Assembly (NCBI RefSeq): GCF_018138085.1
Contig: NZ_CP073105.1
Coordinates: 2,294,001-2,358,000, forward strand
Source: Stutzerimonas stutzeri
Lineage (GTDB): Bacteria > Pseudomonadota > Gammaproteobacteria > Pseudomonadales > Pseudomonadaceae
Length of the DNA stretch: 64,000 nucleotides
Direction of reading: 5' to 3'
The notes below the pieces were generated by a model that did no database searches, was not told where the DNA came from, and saw nothing but the letters and a program-made list of their open reading frames with translations. Both the position numbers and the translations under genes were made by a program. Below, one piece after another: positions 7,623-16,413 of the stretch. The stretch's first letter is position 1. Each line of letters starts with the position of its first letter.

Positions 7623-8894
7623 ATGGTCCAGCGCTGGAAGTGGTTTCTCATCCGTATCAGCAAGCGGCCCTGGTTCAGGGCCAGCCTGTTCTCTGTCCTG
7701 GGTATAGCGACTGCGTTGGTGGCCCTGGCGGTGGCGCCTTACATCCCATACGACATGCCCACCAAGATCGGTTCGGATGCGGTCGACAACATCCTCAACG
7801 TGCTGGCTTCGAGCATGCTCGCGGTGACCACTTTCTCGTTGAGCATCATGGTTGCGGCCTACGGTTCAGCGACCAGCAACGTCACCCCGCGGGCCATCTC
7901 CCTGCTGGTGGAAGACCCCACCACGCAAAATACCCTGTCGACGTTCATCGGTTCGTTCATCTTCAGCCTGGTCGGCATTATCGCGTTGAGCACGGGGCTT
8001 TATGGCGCGCAAGGGCGGGTGGTGTTGTTCGCGGCCACGATCATCGTCGTCGTACTGGTGGTTTACGCTTTGTTGCGCTGGATCGATCAGTTGTCCGGGC
8101 TGGGCCGGGTCGCGGAAACCACCGCCCGGGTCGAACGCGCGGCGACGCAAGCGCTGTGCCAACGCATGGACCAACCCTACCTGGGCGGCAGCCCGCTCGA
8201 AGTGGATCCCCGGGGCCTGCCCGGCGCGCGGCCCTTGTACGCCGACAAGTTCGGCTTCGTGCAGCACATCGACATGCCTGCGCTGGGTGGCTTGACCGGG
8301 TCGGAACACTGTTCGGTCTACATCTGCGTGCTGCCAGGCGTATTCGTGGAACCCACTCAGCCAATCGCCTGGTCCATCGGCATCGAGGAGGAATGTGACG
8401 GCGCGCTGCGCAACGCCTTCGTCATCGGCGCGCAACGGACCTTCGAACGCGACCCGCGTTTCGGCATGACCGTAATGGCTGAAATCGCCTCTCGCGCCCT
8501 GTCGCCCGGCATCAACGACCAGGGCACCGCCATCGACGTCATCGGCCGCGGCGTTCGCGTGCTGTCGCACCTGTGCCGACGCGCCTCACCCGAAGCCCCA
8601 AAATACGAGCGCGTATTCGCTCCGGCACTGAGCGTGGCGGACATGCTGGATGATTTCTTCACCCCGATCGCCCGCGACGGCGCGGCGATCGTCGAAGTAG
8701 GGCTGTGCCTGCAACAGGCACTGGCATCGCTGGGACGGCTTGGCGACGCAGCTCTTATGGTCGCGGCCCATCGGCAGGCTGAACTGGCGCTTAAACGGGC
8801 TGAAACAGCGCTCACCTTGCCGGAAGATTGGCAGCGTGTACGAGATGCTGCGGTTGATGCTGGTGTGTCGGATAAGGGGCTAGCGGGGCGGTGA
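7623..8894 (+). CDS. DUF2254 inner-membrane protein
   Basis: A 423-residue DUF2254 protein of unknown function. Four membrane segments lie in the first third (LFSVLGIATALVALAVAPYI, LASSMLAVTTFSLSIMVAAY, FIGSFIFSLVGIIALSTGLY, VVLFAATIIVVVLVVYALLR), with the family motif SNVTPRAISLL between the second and third. The rest is a soluble cytoplasmic region including AEIASRALSPGINDQGTAID, the most conserved part of the family. GGAAGTGAG precedes the ATG. It is the last gene before a block of different base composition. Confidence 0.9.
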   Translation: MVQRWKWFLIRISKRPWFRASLFSVLGIATALVALAVAPYIPYDMPTKIGSDAVDNILNVLASSMLAVTTFSLSIMVAAYGSATSNVTPRAISLLVEDPTTQNTLSTFIGSFIFSLVGIIALSTGLYGAQGRVVLFAATIIVVVLVVYALLRWIDQLSGLGRVAETTARVERAATQALCQRMDQPYLGGSPLEVDPRGLPGARPLYADKFGFVQHIDMPALGGLTGSEHCSVYICVLPGVFVEPTQPIAWSIGIEEECDGALRNAFVIGAQRTFERDPRFGMTVMAEIASRALSPGINDQGTAIDVIGRGVRVLSHLCRRASPEAPKYERVFAPALSVADMLDDFFTPIARDGAAIVEVGLCLQQALASLGRLGDAALMVAAHRQAELALKRAETALTLPEDWQRVRDAAVDAGVSDKGLAGR

Positions 8895-9182
8895 ACAGGC
8901 ACCGGTTGCCGACACGGGGTGAGAAGGCCTTGGCCCCAGTTCGATTAACACGTTTTGTCTACAGCGCGTGAATTCCCCTTTTTCGGCTGTCGTTGCCCAG
9001 CATTTTTCGACGGCCTGCTTAGATGTCGCCAACGTGGCTGTCCGGCGGGGCGACTACGAAGCTTCCCCGACCGGCTGCAATCGGCCAGAAGCAGCCCCTC
9101 ATGCCATGCTGCTCCCTCTCGGTTGTGGCGTAGCAGATTTGCCCTTACAGTGATGGCAATAGGCCTTCAGGATAGGGAAATC
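8895..9182. other. Non-coding left boundary of the accessory block
   Basis: No gene is supported here; a frame open from 8955 into the next gene has no membrane or domain content and lacks a good start. From about 9180 codon choice and base composition change. At 9079-9092 lies AATCGGCCAGAAGC, which recurs inverted at 14534-14547 on the other side of the block. Confidence 0.5.
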
Positions 9183-11255
9183 ATGCAGATCAAGTCCGTT
9201 GAGATAAAGAATTTCAGATTGCTCCGTGATGTAAGCCTTGGGCTGGAAGCCCATACAACCCTAATTGTCGGCCGTAACAATTGTGGTAAGACCTCTATCG
9301 CAGAGGTCTTTAGGCGGCTCCTCTCCGATAAAAGTCCTTCCTTCCGGCTGGAGGATTTCTCACTGGGCTGCCATGAGCAGTTCTGGACCGCATTTACCTC
9401 GCTGCATACTGGCTCATCTCGTTCAGACGTTGCTGCGCTACTCCCAGTCGTTAGTGTGACGCTGGACATCGCATATGACGTTGATGCACCAGATCTGGGG
9501 CCTCTGAGCGAATGCATTATAGATTTGGATCCGGCATGTACTTTCGCTCGGGTGGTGCTCACTTATGGGCCGAAAGCTACAGCAATTGATTCCCTCTTTG
9601 CTGACCTAGAACCTCTAGGCGGGGAGCCAGAAGGCCAGCGCGCTGAATTCTTTCGAGCGATAAAAAATCGACTTGGGGCGTCTTATGAGGCAGGTCTGGC
9701 GGCAATGGATCCCAATGACTCGAGCAATCGGAAGGCCCTCGATCTGAAGACGCTTACAACTTTGGTGAGAGGCGGATTCATCAACGCTCAACGTGGCCTT
9801 GATGATGACACTCATCGTGAGCGGGATGTCTTGGGAAAGGTGGTCGAGGTTCTATTTCAGTCAGCTTTGACCGATCCAGTTGATCCTGAAAAGCGCTCCA
9901 CCGCGGAGCAGCTTCAGGAGGCAGTGGAAAACATTCAGAAGGAGCTGCATGAGGGCTTCAATACTGGGCTGACGTCACTGTTTCCCACCTTCGAGCTGTT
10001 CGGTTACCCAGGGCTGGATGACCCAGGGCTCACTACGGAGACAACCTTCGATGTTGAGCGACTGCTTAAGGACCACACTCAGGTCAGGTATCGCGGCGTG
10101 AACGGCTTGACGCTGCCAGAGAGTTACAACGGGTTGGGCGTCCGCAACCTGGTCTATATCCTCCTCCAACTGCTGAAGTTCTTCCGAGAGTTTCAAGCTG
10201 CACCAGCGGCGGCAAGCGTTCACCTAATATTCATTGAAGAGCCTGAGGCCCATCTGCATCCCCAGATGCAGGAGGTCTTTATCCGTCAGCTGCATTTGAT
10301 AAAAAGCGCTTTCGAGCAGCAGCTAAATGACGGCCGGCCATGGCCAGTTCAGTTTGTAATTTCAACGCATTCACCGCACATGGCAAACGAAGCTCGCTTC
10401 GAAACCATGAGGTATTTTCTGTCTGTGACCGACGCCAACGGTACCAGAGAGTCCAAGGTCAAAGACCTACGTAATGGAATGGGCGGCGCCCCCGAACCTG
10501 ATCGCGACTTCCTTTATCAGTACCTGACACTCACGCGCTGCGATCTCTTCTTTGCTGATAAGGCCATTTTGATTGAGGGCACGTCTGAAAGGCTTCTACT
10601 GCCTGCAATGATCGCCAAAGTCGATGCTGCTGCTCCCGGCGAACCTCAACTCGCCAGTCAATATCTGACAGTGATGGAGGTGGGAGGCGCGTATGCCCAC
10701 CGCTTCTTCAACCTACTGACCTTCCTTGAACTACGCACACTGATAATCACCGATATCGATTCGGTGAAACCTAATGCGGACGGAAAGCGTAAGGCTTGCC
10801 CGGTGGCAGAGGGGGTGTTCACAAGCAATGGATGTATCAAGGAATGGTTCGATCCCGCCGTGACTCCTGTACAACTGCTGTCGAAGAAGCAGATAGAAAA
10901 AATCATCGGGATCAGGCGACTTGCTTATCAGATTCCCGAGGTTGATGGTGGGCCATCGGCAAGAAGCTTTGAGGATGCCTTCGTCCTAGCTAACTACGAC
11001 CGCTTTGCTCTAGGGGAGGGTGATGCGGCAACCCTCGCTTATGAGTACGCGGCTGATCAAAAAAAGTCGACGTTCGCACTTTCTCATGCCATCGAGGTTA
11101 CGGACTGGGTGGTGCCGCGATATATCTCAGAGGGACTTCGCTGGTTGGCAGCAGTCGAACCAGCGGCTGAAGTTTTGCCTGCCGCCGCTCTGGCAGAGGT
11201 GACCAAGGTGGTTGGACTTGAGCTCGCTACTGTCGGGGGCGAGAAAAATGCCTAA
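9183..11255 (+). CDS. OLD-family ATP-dependent nuclease (AAA ATPase + TOPRIM), GajA-like
   Basis: A 690-residue SMC/ABC-like ATPase fused to a TOPRIM nuclease. Walker A is GRNNCGKTS at about residues 30-38, the Walker B region is FIEEPEAHLHPQM near residue 350, and a switch histidine lies in ISTHSPHMANEA. The TOPRIM acidic residues are in KAILIEGTSERLLLP and LIITDIDSVKP (about 460-525). Next to a UvrD-like helicase this resembles the Gabija phage-defence pair GajA/GajB; the protein is longer than typical GajA (about 580), so it may be a variant. The ATG at 9183 begins the conserved ATPase strand directly. Lower G+C and different codons than the flanks point to horizontal transfer. Confidence 0.85.
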   Translation: MQIKSVEIKNFRLLRDVSLGLEAHTTLIVGRNNCGKTSIAEVFRRLLSDKSPSFRLEDFSLGCHEQFWTAFTSLHTGSSRSDVAALLPVVSVTLDIAYDVDAPDLGPLSECIIDLDPACTFARVVLTYGPKATAIDSLFADLEPLGGEPEGQRAEFFRAIKNRLGASYEAGLAAMDPNDSSNRKALDLKTLTTLVRGGFINAQRGLDDDTHRERDVLGKVVEVLFQSALTDPVDPEKRSTAEQLQEAVENIQKELHEGFNTGLTSLFPTFELFGYPGLDDPGLTTETTFDVERLLKDHTQVRYRGVNGLTLPESYNGLGVRNLVYILLQLLKFFREFQAAPAAASVHLIFIEEPEAHLHPQMQEVFIRQLHLIKSAFEQQLNDGRPWPVQFVISTHSPHMANEARFETMRYFLSVTDANGTRESKVKDLRNGMGGAPEPDRDFLYQYLTLTRCDLFFADKAILIEGTSERLLLPAMIAKVDAAAPGEPQLASQYLTVMEVGGAYAHRFFNLLTFLELRTLIITDIDSVKPNADGKRKACPVAEGVFTSNGCIKEWFDPAVTPVQLLSKKQIEKIIGIRRLAYQIPEVDGGPSARSFEDAFVLANYDRFALGEGDAATLAYEYAADQKKSTFALSHAIEVTDWVVPRYISEGLRWLAAVEPAAEVLPAAALAEVTKVVGLELATVGGEKNA

Positions 11256-13401
11256 TCGAGAGGAGAGTCCCGCCAACGAAGCTGGCCGTCGGGCATTGGA
11301 GCAGATGTATGCATGCCTAGATGGGGGGCAGAGCTTCCGGCTTGAAGCAGGGGCAGGTGCTGGAAAAACGTACTCTCTGGAAAGGGCACTTAGTCGGCTG
11401 ATCGACAATCGGGGGGCTGATTTGATACGTCAGCGCCAGCAGGTCGCTTGTATCACTTATACGAACGTCGCGAAGGACGAGATTATCTCTCGCTTCCAGG
11501 CACACCCTGCGATTCGCGCAGAGACTGTGCATGGTTTCTGTTGGTCATTACTCAAGGATTTCCAAGCTAGCTTGAGAGGCTTTCTCGGCGAGCAGGAATA
11601 CTGGCGCGAGCGCTTATATCCAATTGGGGGTATTGGTGGGCGACGGATTCACTACGAGATGGGGATTCCCCGTATTTCGGATGAAGAAGTCTCCATTCGG
11701 CACGAGGATGTGCTCACCCTAATGATTCAAGCCCTCGCTTTCCCTAAATTCAGGGCGATCTTTGTCTCTCGATATCCCGTCCTCCTAATCGACGAGTATC
11801 AGGACACTGATGAGCAGTTTTTTGGCGCCATCAGAGCTAGATTCTTGGATCAGGGCGAAGGGCCCATGCTTGGCCTGTTCGGTGATCACTGGCAGAAAAT
11901 CTATGGTGATGGTTGCGGCCTTGTTGTGCACGACGGACTTCAACCCATCGAAAAAAATGCGAACTTCCGTTCAGCTGCTCGAATAGTCGGTGTTCTCAAT
12001 AACATGCGACCAGCGCTGCCTCAGATGGTCAGTGATCCTGGGCTCATTGGTGAAGCTCGTGTCTTCCATACGAATCTTTGGCCAGGCATTCGGCGCACTG
12101 CGCAAGGGGGAGGGCATTGGACGGGCGATACCAGTGCCGACGCTGCGCGAGCCTACTTCGTTTACCTAAAAAGCCGCCTCCGCACAGAAGGATGGGATTT
12201 TTCGCCAGAGAAAACGAAGATCTTGATCTTGAATCACAATGGAATTGCTCGTGAGCAGGGCTATGCATCCATTCCTCCCATCTATGGGCAGTACAACGGT
12301 GCGTGGCTGAAGAAAGAAGATCCGCACATCAAATTTCTGACTGACCAGCTAGAGCCAGCATGTGCTGCATACGCCGGGCGTAAATTCGGCGAGATGTTTG
12401 TTTTTTTTGCTAGCGATAGACCAACAATACATCGTCACCAGGACAAAATTGCTTGGTCTCAGGCGATGGAGCACCTTAGTAATCTCCGGCTGACCGGTAC
12501 CGTCGGTGACGTCATTGACTACTTGCGGACAATCCCCCTACTGCAGCTCCCTGAGGCGATTCTGCGAAATGAGCAGAAATTGAGCGAGGTTGGGGAGGAG
12601 CCTGTGGAGGATGAGCCACGGAGGGTTACCCAGCTTCGTAAGCTTCGTGCCGTACGATATACCGAGCTGATTGCGCTAGATCGCTTTATCGATGGACACA
12701 CTCCGTTTGCTACCAAGCATGGGGTCAAAGGGGCGGAATTTGAGAACGTAATTGTTGTCTTGGGGCGCGGCTGGAATAAGTACAACTTTGTGGAGATGCT
12801 CGAGTGGATTGATACCGGTCCGCCAGCCGATCGGCTCGATAAGTTCGAGAGCAACCGAAACTTGTTCTACGTCGCTTGCTCTCGTCCCAAGGTCCGCCTC
12901 GCACTTCTTTTCACACAGCTACTGAGTCCTAGCGCATTGAGGAAGCTAACTGAGTGGTTTGGTGCCGAGGATGTTGTGTCGCTTCCTGCAGAGCCTGCCC
13001 CTCGGGTTATTCAGCGTTCCTTCTCAGAGCCTGATCGCCAAGCACTTAGCTGGGAGCAGATTTGGCAAGGCCCTGACCGAGGCCTCATAAAGTGCTGGGA
13101 AATTGGCCGTGCCCTCGCCCGTCAAGATTCTGATCTAGCCGAGCGATGCAGAAGCGGTGCCCTGCCTCCTCTGCACTGGAAAGGTGGGGTCTCCCGCGCC
13201 TTGAAGAAGAGAGAAAAGTTCGGTGCCCTTCAGTACCTGGCTCAATGGCAAGGCTTAAGAGGTGATGATCTCAGTGTCGATCTGGAGGCCGAGCTCACAA
13301 TGAGCTGCTCAACCACAGGAATGCTCGTCACCTTCACCTCCGATCTGACCAAGCTGGCCGATCAGCAGAACAGTCCAGAAGAGGAGGATGCGAATGGTTG
13401 A
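11248..13401 (+). CDS. UvrD/Rep-like superfamily 1 helicase, GajB-like
   Basis: A 717-residue SF1A helicase. Visible motifs: Walker A GAGAGKTYSL (about residues 34-43), Ia ACITYTNVAKDEI, II LLIDEYQDTDEQ (about 180), III GLFGDHWQKIYG, IV NFRSA, V HGVKGAEFENVIVV and VI FYVACSRPKVRL. The start at 11248 overlaps the end of the nuclease gene by eight bases and follows a GGGGGCGAG sequence, so the two are coupled; an in-frame TTG at 11212 is less likely. A C-terminal extension of about 150 residues (from SLPAEPAPRVIQ) matches nothing I recognise. In Gabija the helicase activates the nuclease on phage attack; that role is inferred from the pairing. Confidence 0.85.
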   Translation: MPNREESPANEAGRRALEQMYACLDGGQSFRLEAGAGAGKTYSLERALSRLIDNRGADLIRQRQQVACITYTNVAKDEIISRFQAHPAIRAETVHGFCWSLLKDFQASLRGFLGEQEYWRERLYPIGGIGGRRIHYEMGIPRISDEEVSIRHEDVLTLMIQALAFPKFRAIFVSRYPVLLIDEYQDTDEQFFGAIRARFLDQGEGPMLGLFGDHWQKIYGDGCGLVVHDGLQPIEKNANFRSAARIVGVLNNMRPALPQMVSDPGLIGEARVFHTNLWPGIRRTAQGGGHWTGDTSADAARAYFVYLKSRLRTEGWDFSPEKTKILILNHNGIAREQGYASIPPIYGQYNGAWLKKEDPHIKFLTDQLEPACAAYAGRKFGEMFVFFASDRPTIHRHQDKIAWSQAMEHLSNLRLTGTVGDVIDYLRTIPLLQLPEAILRNEQKLSEVGEEPVEDEPRRVTQLRKLRAVRYTELIALDRFIDGHTPFATKHGVKGAEFENVIVVLGRGWNKYNFVEMLEWIDTGPPADRLDKFESNRNLFYVACSRPKVRLALLFTQLLSPSALRKLTEWFGAEDVVSLPAEPAPRVIQRSFSEPDRQALSWEQIWQGPDRGLIKCWEIGRALARQDSDLAERCRSGALPPLHWKGGVSRALKKREKFGALQYLAQWQGLRGDDLSVDLEAELTMSCSTTGMLVTFTSDLTKLADQQNSPEEEDANG

Positions 13402-14038
13402 TCTGCACAGGGAATTTCAAAACAGTCGAATGTTCCATCAAGCCCGTATCGACAAGCGCTCGGTTGACGCACTGATCGGCCTTGCGGCCGGCATCGCTGC
13501 AGATGGGCAGATAAATCAGCAGGAGGCTGAATTTCTAGAGAGCTGGATCGCCACCAATCTCGCTCACCTGGAGGATCCGGTAATTAACCTCCTATACCGT
13601 CGTCTCTCCGACATGCTCGCTGATGGCGTGCTCGATGCAGAGGAGTCAGTTGAACTGCTCTCCACACTGCGTAGTTTTGCTGGTCTGAGTGCAGTTGGGC
13701 TCAGCGTCACCAATAACGCCTTTAATTCACCCACTGATCTGCCGCTCTGCAGGCCTGTGCCAGAATTGGAGTGGAATGGTCGGCTGTTCGTCTTCACCGG
13801 CGTTATGGCCTATGGTCCGCGCAAGGACTGCGAATCTCTGGTCATCGCCCGTGGCGGGCAGATTGGCTCCGGCGTAAGTAAGAAGATCCACTACTTGGTG
13901 ATAGGTACTGTTGGTAATGACCAATGGTTGCACGGCACTTATGGAACCAAGATTAAAAAAGCCGTCGAACTTCGCGACGCCGGTGCACCGATCGCCATCG
14001 TGAGTGAGGAACATTGGCAAAAGGCAGTGTTCGGGTAG
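13394..14038 (+). CDS. BRCT-domain protein coupled to the Gabija-like pair
   Basis: A 214-residue protein. The N-terminal half (LIGLAAGIAADGQINQQEAE, FLESWIATN, LADGVLDAEESVELLSTLRS) is helical with two GQ/GVLxxEE repeats like TerB-type or calcium-hand-like helical modules. The C-terminal half is a BRCT domain (RLFVFTGVMAYGPRKDCESL, VIARGGQIGSGVSKKIHYLV, KIKKAVELRDAGAPIAIVSE, W), like the one in bacterial DNA ligase. The start at 13394 overlaps the helicase stop by eight bases and has GGAGG seven bases upstream; 13388 is an alternative. The coupling implies that it works with the nuclease and helicase, perhaps in DNA-end or nick recognition. This function is inferred. Confidence 0.8.
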   Translation: MVDLHREFQNSRMFHQARIDKRSVDALIGLAAGIAADGQINQQEAEFLESWIATNLAHLEDPVINLLYRRLSDMLADGVLDAEESVELLSTLRSFAGLSAVGLSVTNNAFNSPTDLPLCRPVPELEWNGRLFVFTGVMAYGPRKDCESLVIARGGQIGSGVSKKIHYLVIGTVGNDQWLHGTYGTKIKKAVELRDAGAPIAIVSEEHWQKAVFG

Positions 14039-14065
14039 TAAGCGAAGACCCAGGGAAGCTGATAG

Positions 14066-14179
14066 ATGGGCAGACGTAGACCGAAATCCTTTGCTCACTG
14101 GGCAATTGGAGCTGTATGCACGGTGATCACTGCGCTGACTTTTATCACCTGCGTATCCACAGAGCCGAGTACAGGCTAG
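14066..14179 (+). CDS. Small single-pass membrane ORF, possibly the N-terminus of a frameshifted gene
   Basis: A 37-codon frame starts at ATG 14066, nine bases after AGGGA, and ends at TAG 14177-14179. It reads as a basic N-terminus (MGRRRPKSFAHW) and one membrane helix (AIGAVCTVITALTFITCVS). It overlaps the next frame (14116-14505) in another phase; a shift near 14165 would join the two into one membrane-anchored helical protein. I cannot tell whether this is a real short protein or one gene split by a shift. Confidence 0.35.
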   Translation: MGRRRPKSFAHWAIGAVCTVITALTFITCVSTEPSTG

Positions 14180-14505
14180 AGCGCGATTTAGCCCGCATAG
14201 AGCAACATCTGCAGCGTAATCTCGTACCTCAACTACCAGTGGCTCACCAACCGTCCCCCGAAGAGGTCGCGGCCCGCCTAGAGGCTACTCATCGACAAGC
14301 CGAGGTAGATCGCAGACTTGCAGCAGTGCTTGCAAAAGCTGCAATTGAAGAGAGGCGGAGGGAAGATGCGTGGTCCAAATTCTTCACACCGACACAACGC
14401 TGTCAGACTCCAGCATCCCAGCGCATGGCGAAGGTCTGCGAGGCTAACGAGGCCAAACTCCGAGCTAAATTCGAAGCTGCCTGGGCTGCCGGTCAACGCA
14501 TGTGA
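14116..14505 (+). CDS. Hypothetical charged helical protein at the end of the accessory block
   Basis: A 129-residue frame of unknown function. From residue 17 on (AEYRLERDLARIEQHLQRNL, EVAARLEATHRQAEVDRRLA) it is almost all charged amphipathic helix, likely a coiled coil. The first sixteen residues (MHGDHCADFYHLRIHR) do not look like a natural start and overlap the membrane helix encoded in the other phase from 14066, so the true protein may be membrane anchored with a shift between. A GGAG lies five bases before the ATG at 14116. Codon use is that of the accessory block. Confidence 0.45.
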   Translation: MHGDHCADFYHLRIHRAEYRLERDLARIEQHLQRNLVPQLPVAHQPSPEEVAARLEATHRQAEVDRRLAAVLAKAAIEERRREDAWSKFFTPTQRCQTPASQRMAKVCEANEAKLRAKFEAAWAAGQRM

Positions 14506-14881
14506 GCTGGATGCATTAACGAATCTGATGACCGCTTCTGGCCGATTCCCGCCAGTCATGATCGGCAGCTATGGGTTAACTCAGCCGGATTACAACAGTC
14601 ATCTGTTGACCGGCTCCGCTCGCTCACGATCGAAACCTATCGACCCGGTAGCAACCAAAACCTTACTTTCCCTTTACGTCCGCTTCACACGAAGCTGACC
14701 GTTAGCGGCGTACAGTTATTTCCTGGCTGATGGAATAGCCGGCTCCATTGGGTGGATCCGCCGCGGCCGGGTTGTCGAGTTGACAGCTGTTGCAGCCGCG
14801 GTGGTCCGCTGCTTTTTTACCTAGACTTTGGCATCGTGCGAAAGCAGGTCGGTTTAACAATTCGTGGGGAGATGCGTCACC
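14506..14881. other. Non-coding right boundary of the accessory block and mucD leader
   Basis: No convincing gene. It holds the inverted partner GCTTCTGGCCGATT (14534-14547) of the 14-base motif at 9079-9092, then a rho-independent-looking hairpin (see 14792-14818) and the leader of mucD with GGGGAG before its ATG. A long minus-strand frame here is a shadow of mucD. Confidence 0.5.
14792..14818 (+). terminator. Probable rho-independent terminator before mucD
   Basis: GCAGC ... GCTGC hairpin with an inner CGCGG/CCG pairing, followed directly by six T. It would stop transcription from the accessory block before mucD. Confidence 0.5.
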
Positions 14882-16288
14882 ATGATCGTTCAAAAAAATT
14901 TCCTGGCTGTCGTGGCGGGCGTTGCGTTGCTGGCGCAGACGCTTGTCGCTCATGCCGAACTGCCGGACTTCACGCCGCTGGTCGAGAGTGCCTCGCCGGC
15001 GGTGGTCAATATCAGCACCAAGCAGACCACGCCCGTACGCGGCGGGCCGGTGCAGATGCCTGATCTGGAAGGCATACCCCCCATGTTCCGTGACTTCTTC
15101 GAGCGCGGTATGCCGCAACAGCCGGATCGTCAGCGCGAGGTGCAGTCCCTGGGCTCGGGCTTCATCATTTCCGAAGATGGCTACATCCTGACCAACAACC
15201 ACGTGGTCGCTGATGCCGATGAGATCATGGTGCGGTTGCCTGATCGTAGCGAGCAGCAGGCCAAGCTGGTCGGCGCCGATCCGCGCAGTGACGTGGCGTT
15301 GCTGAAAATCGATGGAGACGATCTGCCCATCGTGAAGATCGGCAATTCCGAGAAGTTGAAAGCGGGGGAGTGGGTCGTGGCCATCGGTTCGCCGTTCGGC
15401 TTCGATCACACGGTTACCGCTGGGGTGGTCAGCGCGACTGGGCGTAGCCTGCCGAACGAGAGCTATGTGCCCTTCATTCAGACGGACGTAGCGATCAACC
15501 CGGGCAACTCGGGCGGCCCGCTGTTCAACCTGAACGGCGAGGTGGTCGGCATCAACTCGCAGATATTCACCCGTTCCGGTGGCTTCATGGGGCTGTCGTT
15601 CGCGATCCCGATCGATGTCGCCATGGACGTGGCCAAGCAACTGCGTGAAGACGGCAAGGTCAGCCGCGGTTGGCTCGGTGTGGTCATTCAGGAAGTGAAC
15701 AAGGACCTGGCCGAGTCGTTCGGGCTCGAGCGTCCGGCCGGTGCGCTCGTGGCGCAGGTCATGGACAGCGGTCCGGCAGCCAAGGGCGGCCTGAAGGTCG
15801 GCGACGTGATCCTGAGCGTCAACGGCCAGGCAATCGACATGTCCGGCGATCTGCCGCATCTGATCGGGGCGATGAAGCCGGGTAGCAAGGCCAAGTTGGA
15901 GGTGGTTCGTGATGGCGACCGCAAGACGCTGACGCTGGAGATCGGTGCTCTGCCCGAAGAGGGCGATCTGCTGGCTTCCGCTGGCGGCCAGGGCGGCGCA
16001 ACGAGCAGCGACAACCGCTTGGGCGTGTCCGTGACCGAACTGACCGATGCGCAGCGTCAGGCGCTCGAAATCAGCGGCGGGGTGGTCATCAGGGAAGTCA
16101 GCCAGGGGCCTGCGGCAATGATTGGCCTGCGTCCGGGCGATGTCATCACGCACCTCAACAATGAGGCGATCAACTCGGTCAAAACCTTCACCAAGGTGGT
16201 CAAGGCGCTGCCGAAGAACCGCTCCGTGTCGATGCGTGTTCTGCGTGACGGACGGGCGAGCTTCATTACCTTCAAACTACCGAAGTAA
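14882..16288 (+). CDS. mucD: MucD/DegP-type periplasmic serine protease
   Basis: A 468-residue HtrA-family protease-chaperone. Signal peptide MIVQKNFLAVVAGVALLAQT ends at AHA. The trypsin-like domain shows the catalytic triad: His in TNNHVV (about 107), Asp in RSDVALLKI (about 137), Ser in NPGNSGGPL (about 210). Two PDZ domains follow (RGWLGVVIQEVNKDLAESFG and DNRLGVSVTELTDAQ). MucD degrades misfolded envelope proteins and restrains AlgU-driven alginate synthesis. In Pseudomonas it usually closes the algU-mucA-mucB operon; here nothing of algU or mucAB is upstream and the accessory block lies there instead. A terminator follows at 16305. Confidence 0.93.
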   Translation: MIVQKNFLAVVAGVALLAQTLVAHAELPDFTPLVESASPAVVNISTKQTTPVRGGPVQMPDLEGIPPMFRDFFERGMPQQPDRQREVQSLGSGFIISEDGYILTNNHVVADADEIMVRLPDRSEQQAKLVGADPRSDVALLKIDGDDLPIVKIGNSEKLKAGEWVVAIGSPFGFDHTVTAGVVSATGRSLPNESYVPFIQTDVAINPGNSGGPLFNLNGEVVGINSQIFTRSGGFMGLSFAIPIDVAMDVAKQLREDGKVSRGWLGVVIQEVNKDLAESFGLERPAGALVAQVMDSGPAAKGGLKVGDVILSVNGQAIDMSGDLPHLIGAMKPGSKAKLEVVRDGDRKTLTLEIGALPEEGDLLASAGGQGGATSSDNRLGVSVTELTDAQRQALEISGGVVIREVSQGPAAMIGLRPGDVITHLNNEAINSVKTFTKVVKALPKNRSVSMRVLRDGRASFITFKLPK

Positions 16289-16304
16289 GGTAATCCGATT
16301 CGAA

Positions 16305-16330
16305 CAAGGCCCGCCCAGTGCGGGCCTTCT
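16305..16330 (+). terminator. Rho-independent terminator of mucD
   Basis: AAGGCCCGC-CCAGT-GCGGGCCTT hairpin followed by CTTCTTCG, seventeen bases after the mucD stop. Confidence 0.75.
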
Positions 16331-16413
16331 TCGTTGCGCCCGCCGCGGCGAATCGCGGCGAACTCGCTCGGCGGACACGGGTTCCATATGCCGAACAGAG
16401 CGAGGAAATCCGC

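Noticed and set aside
8955..9182. N-terminal extension of the OLD-type nuclease
   Set aside because: The extra 76 residues are non-conserved and Arg/Cys-rich; the ATPase fold begins at Met 9183.
14702..16153. 483-codon open frame on the minus strand across mucD
   Set aside because: It is the complement of a clear protease gene with catalytic triad and PDZ domains; the antisense product has no recognisable domain.
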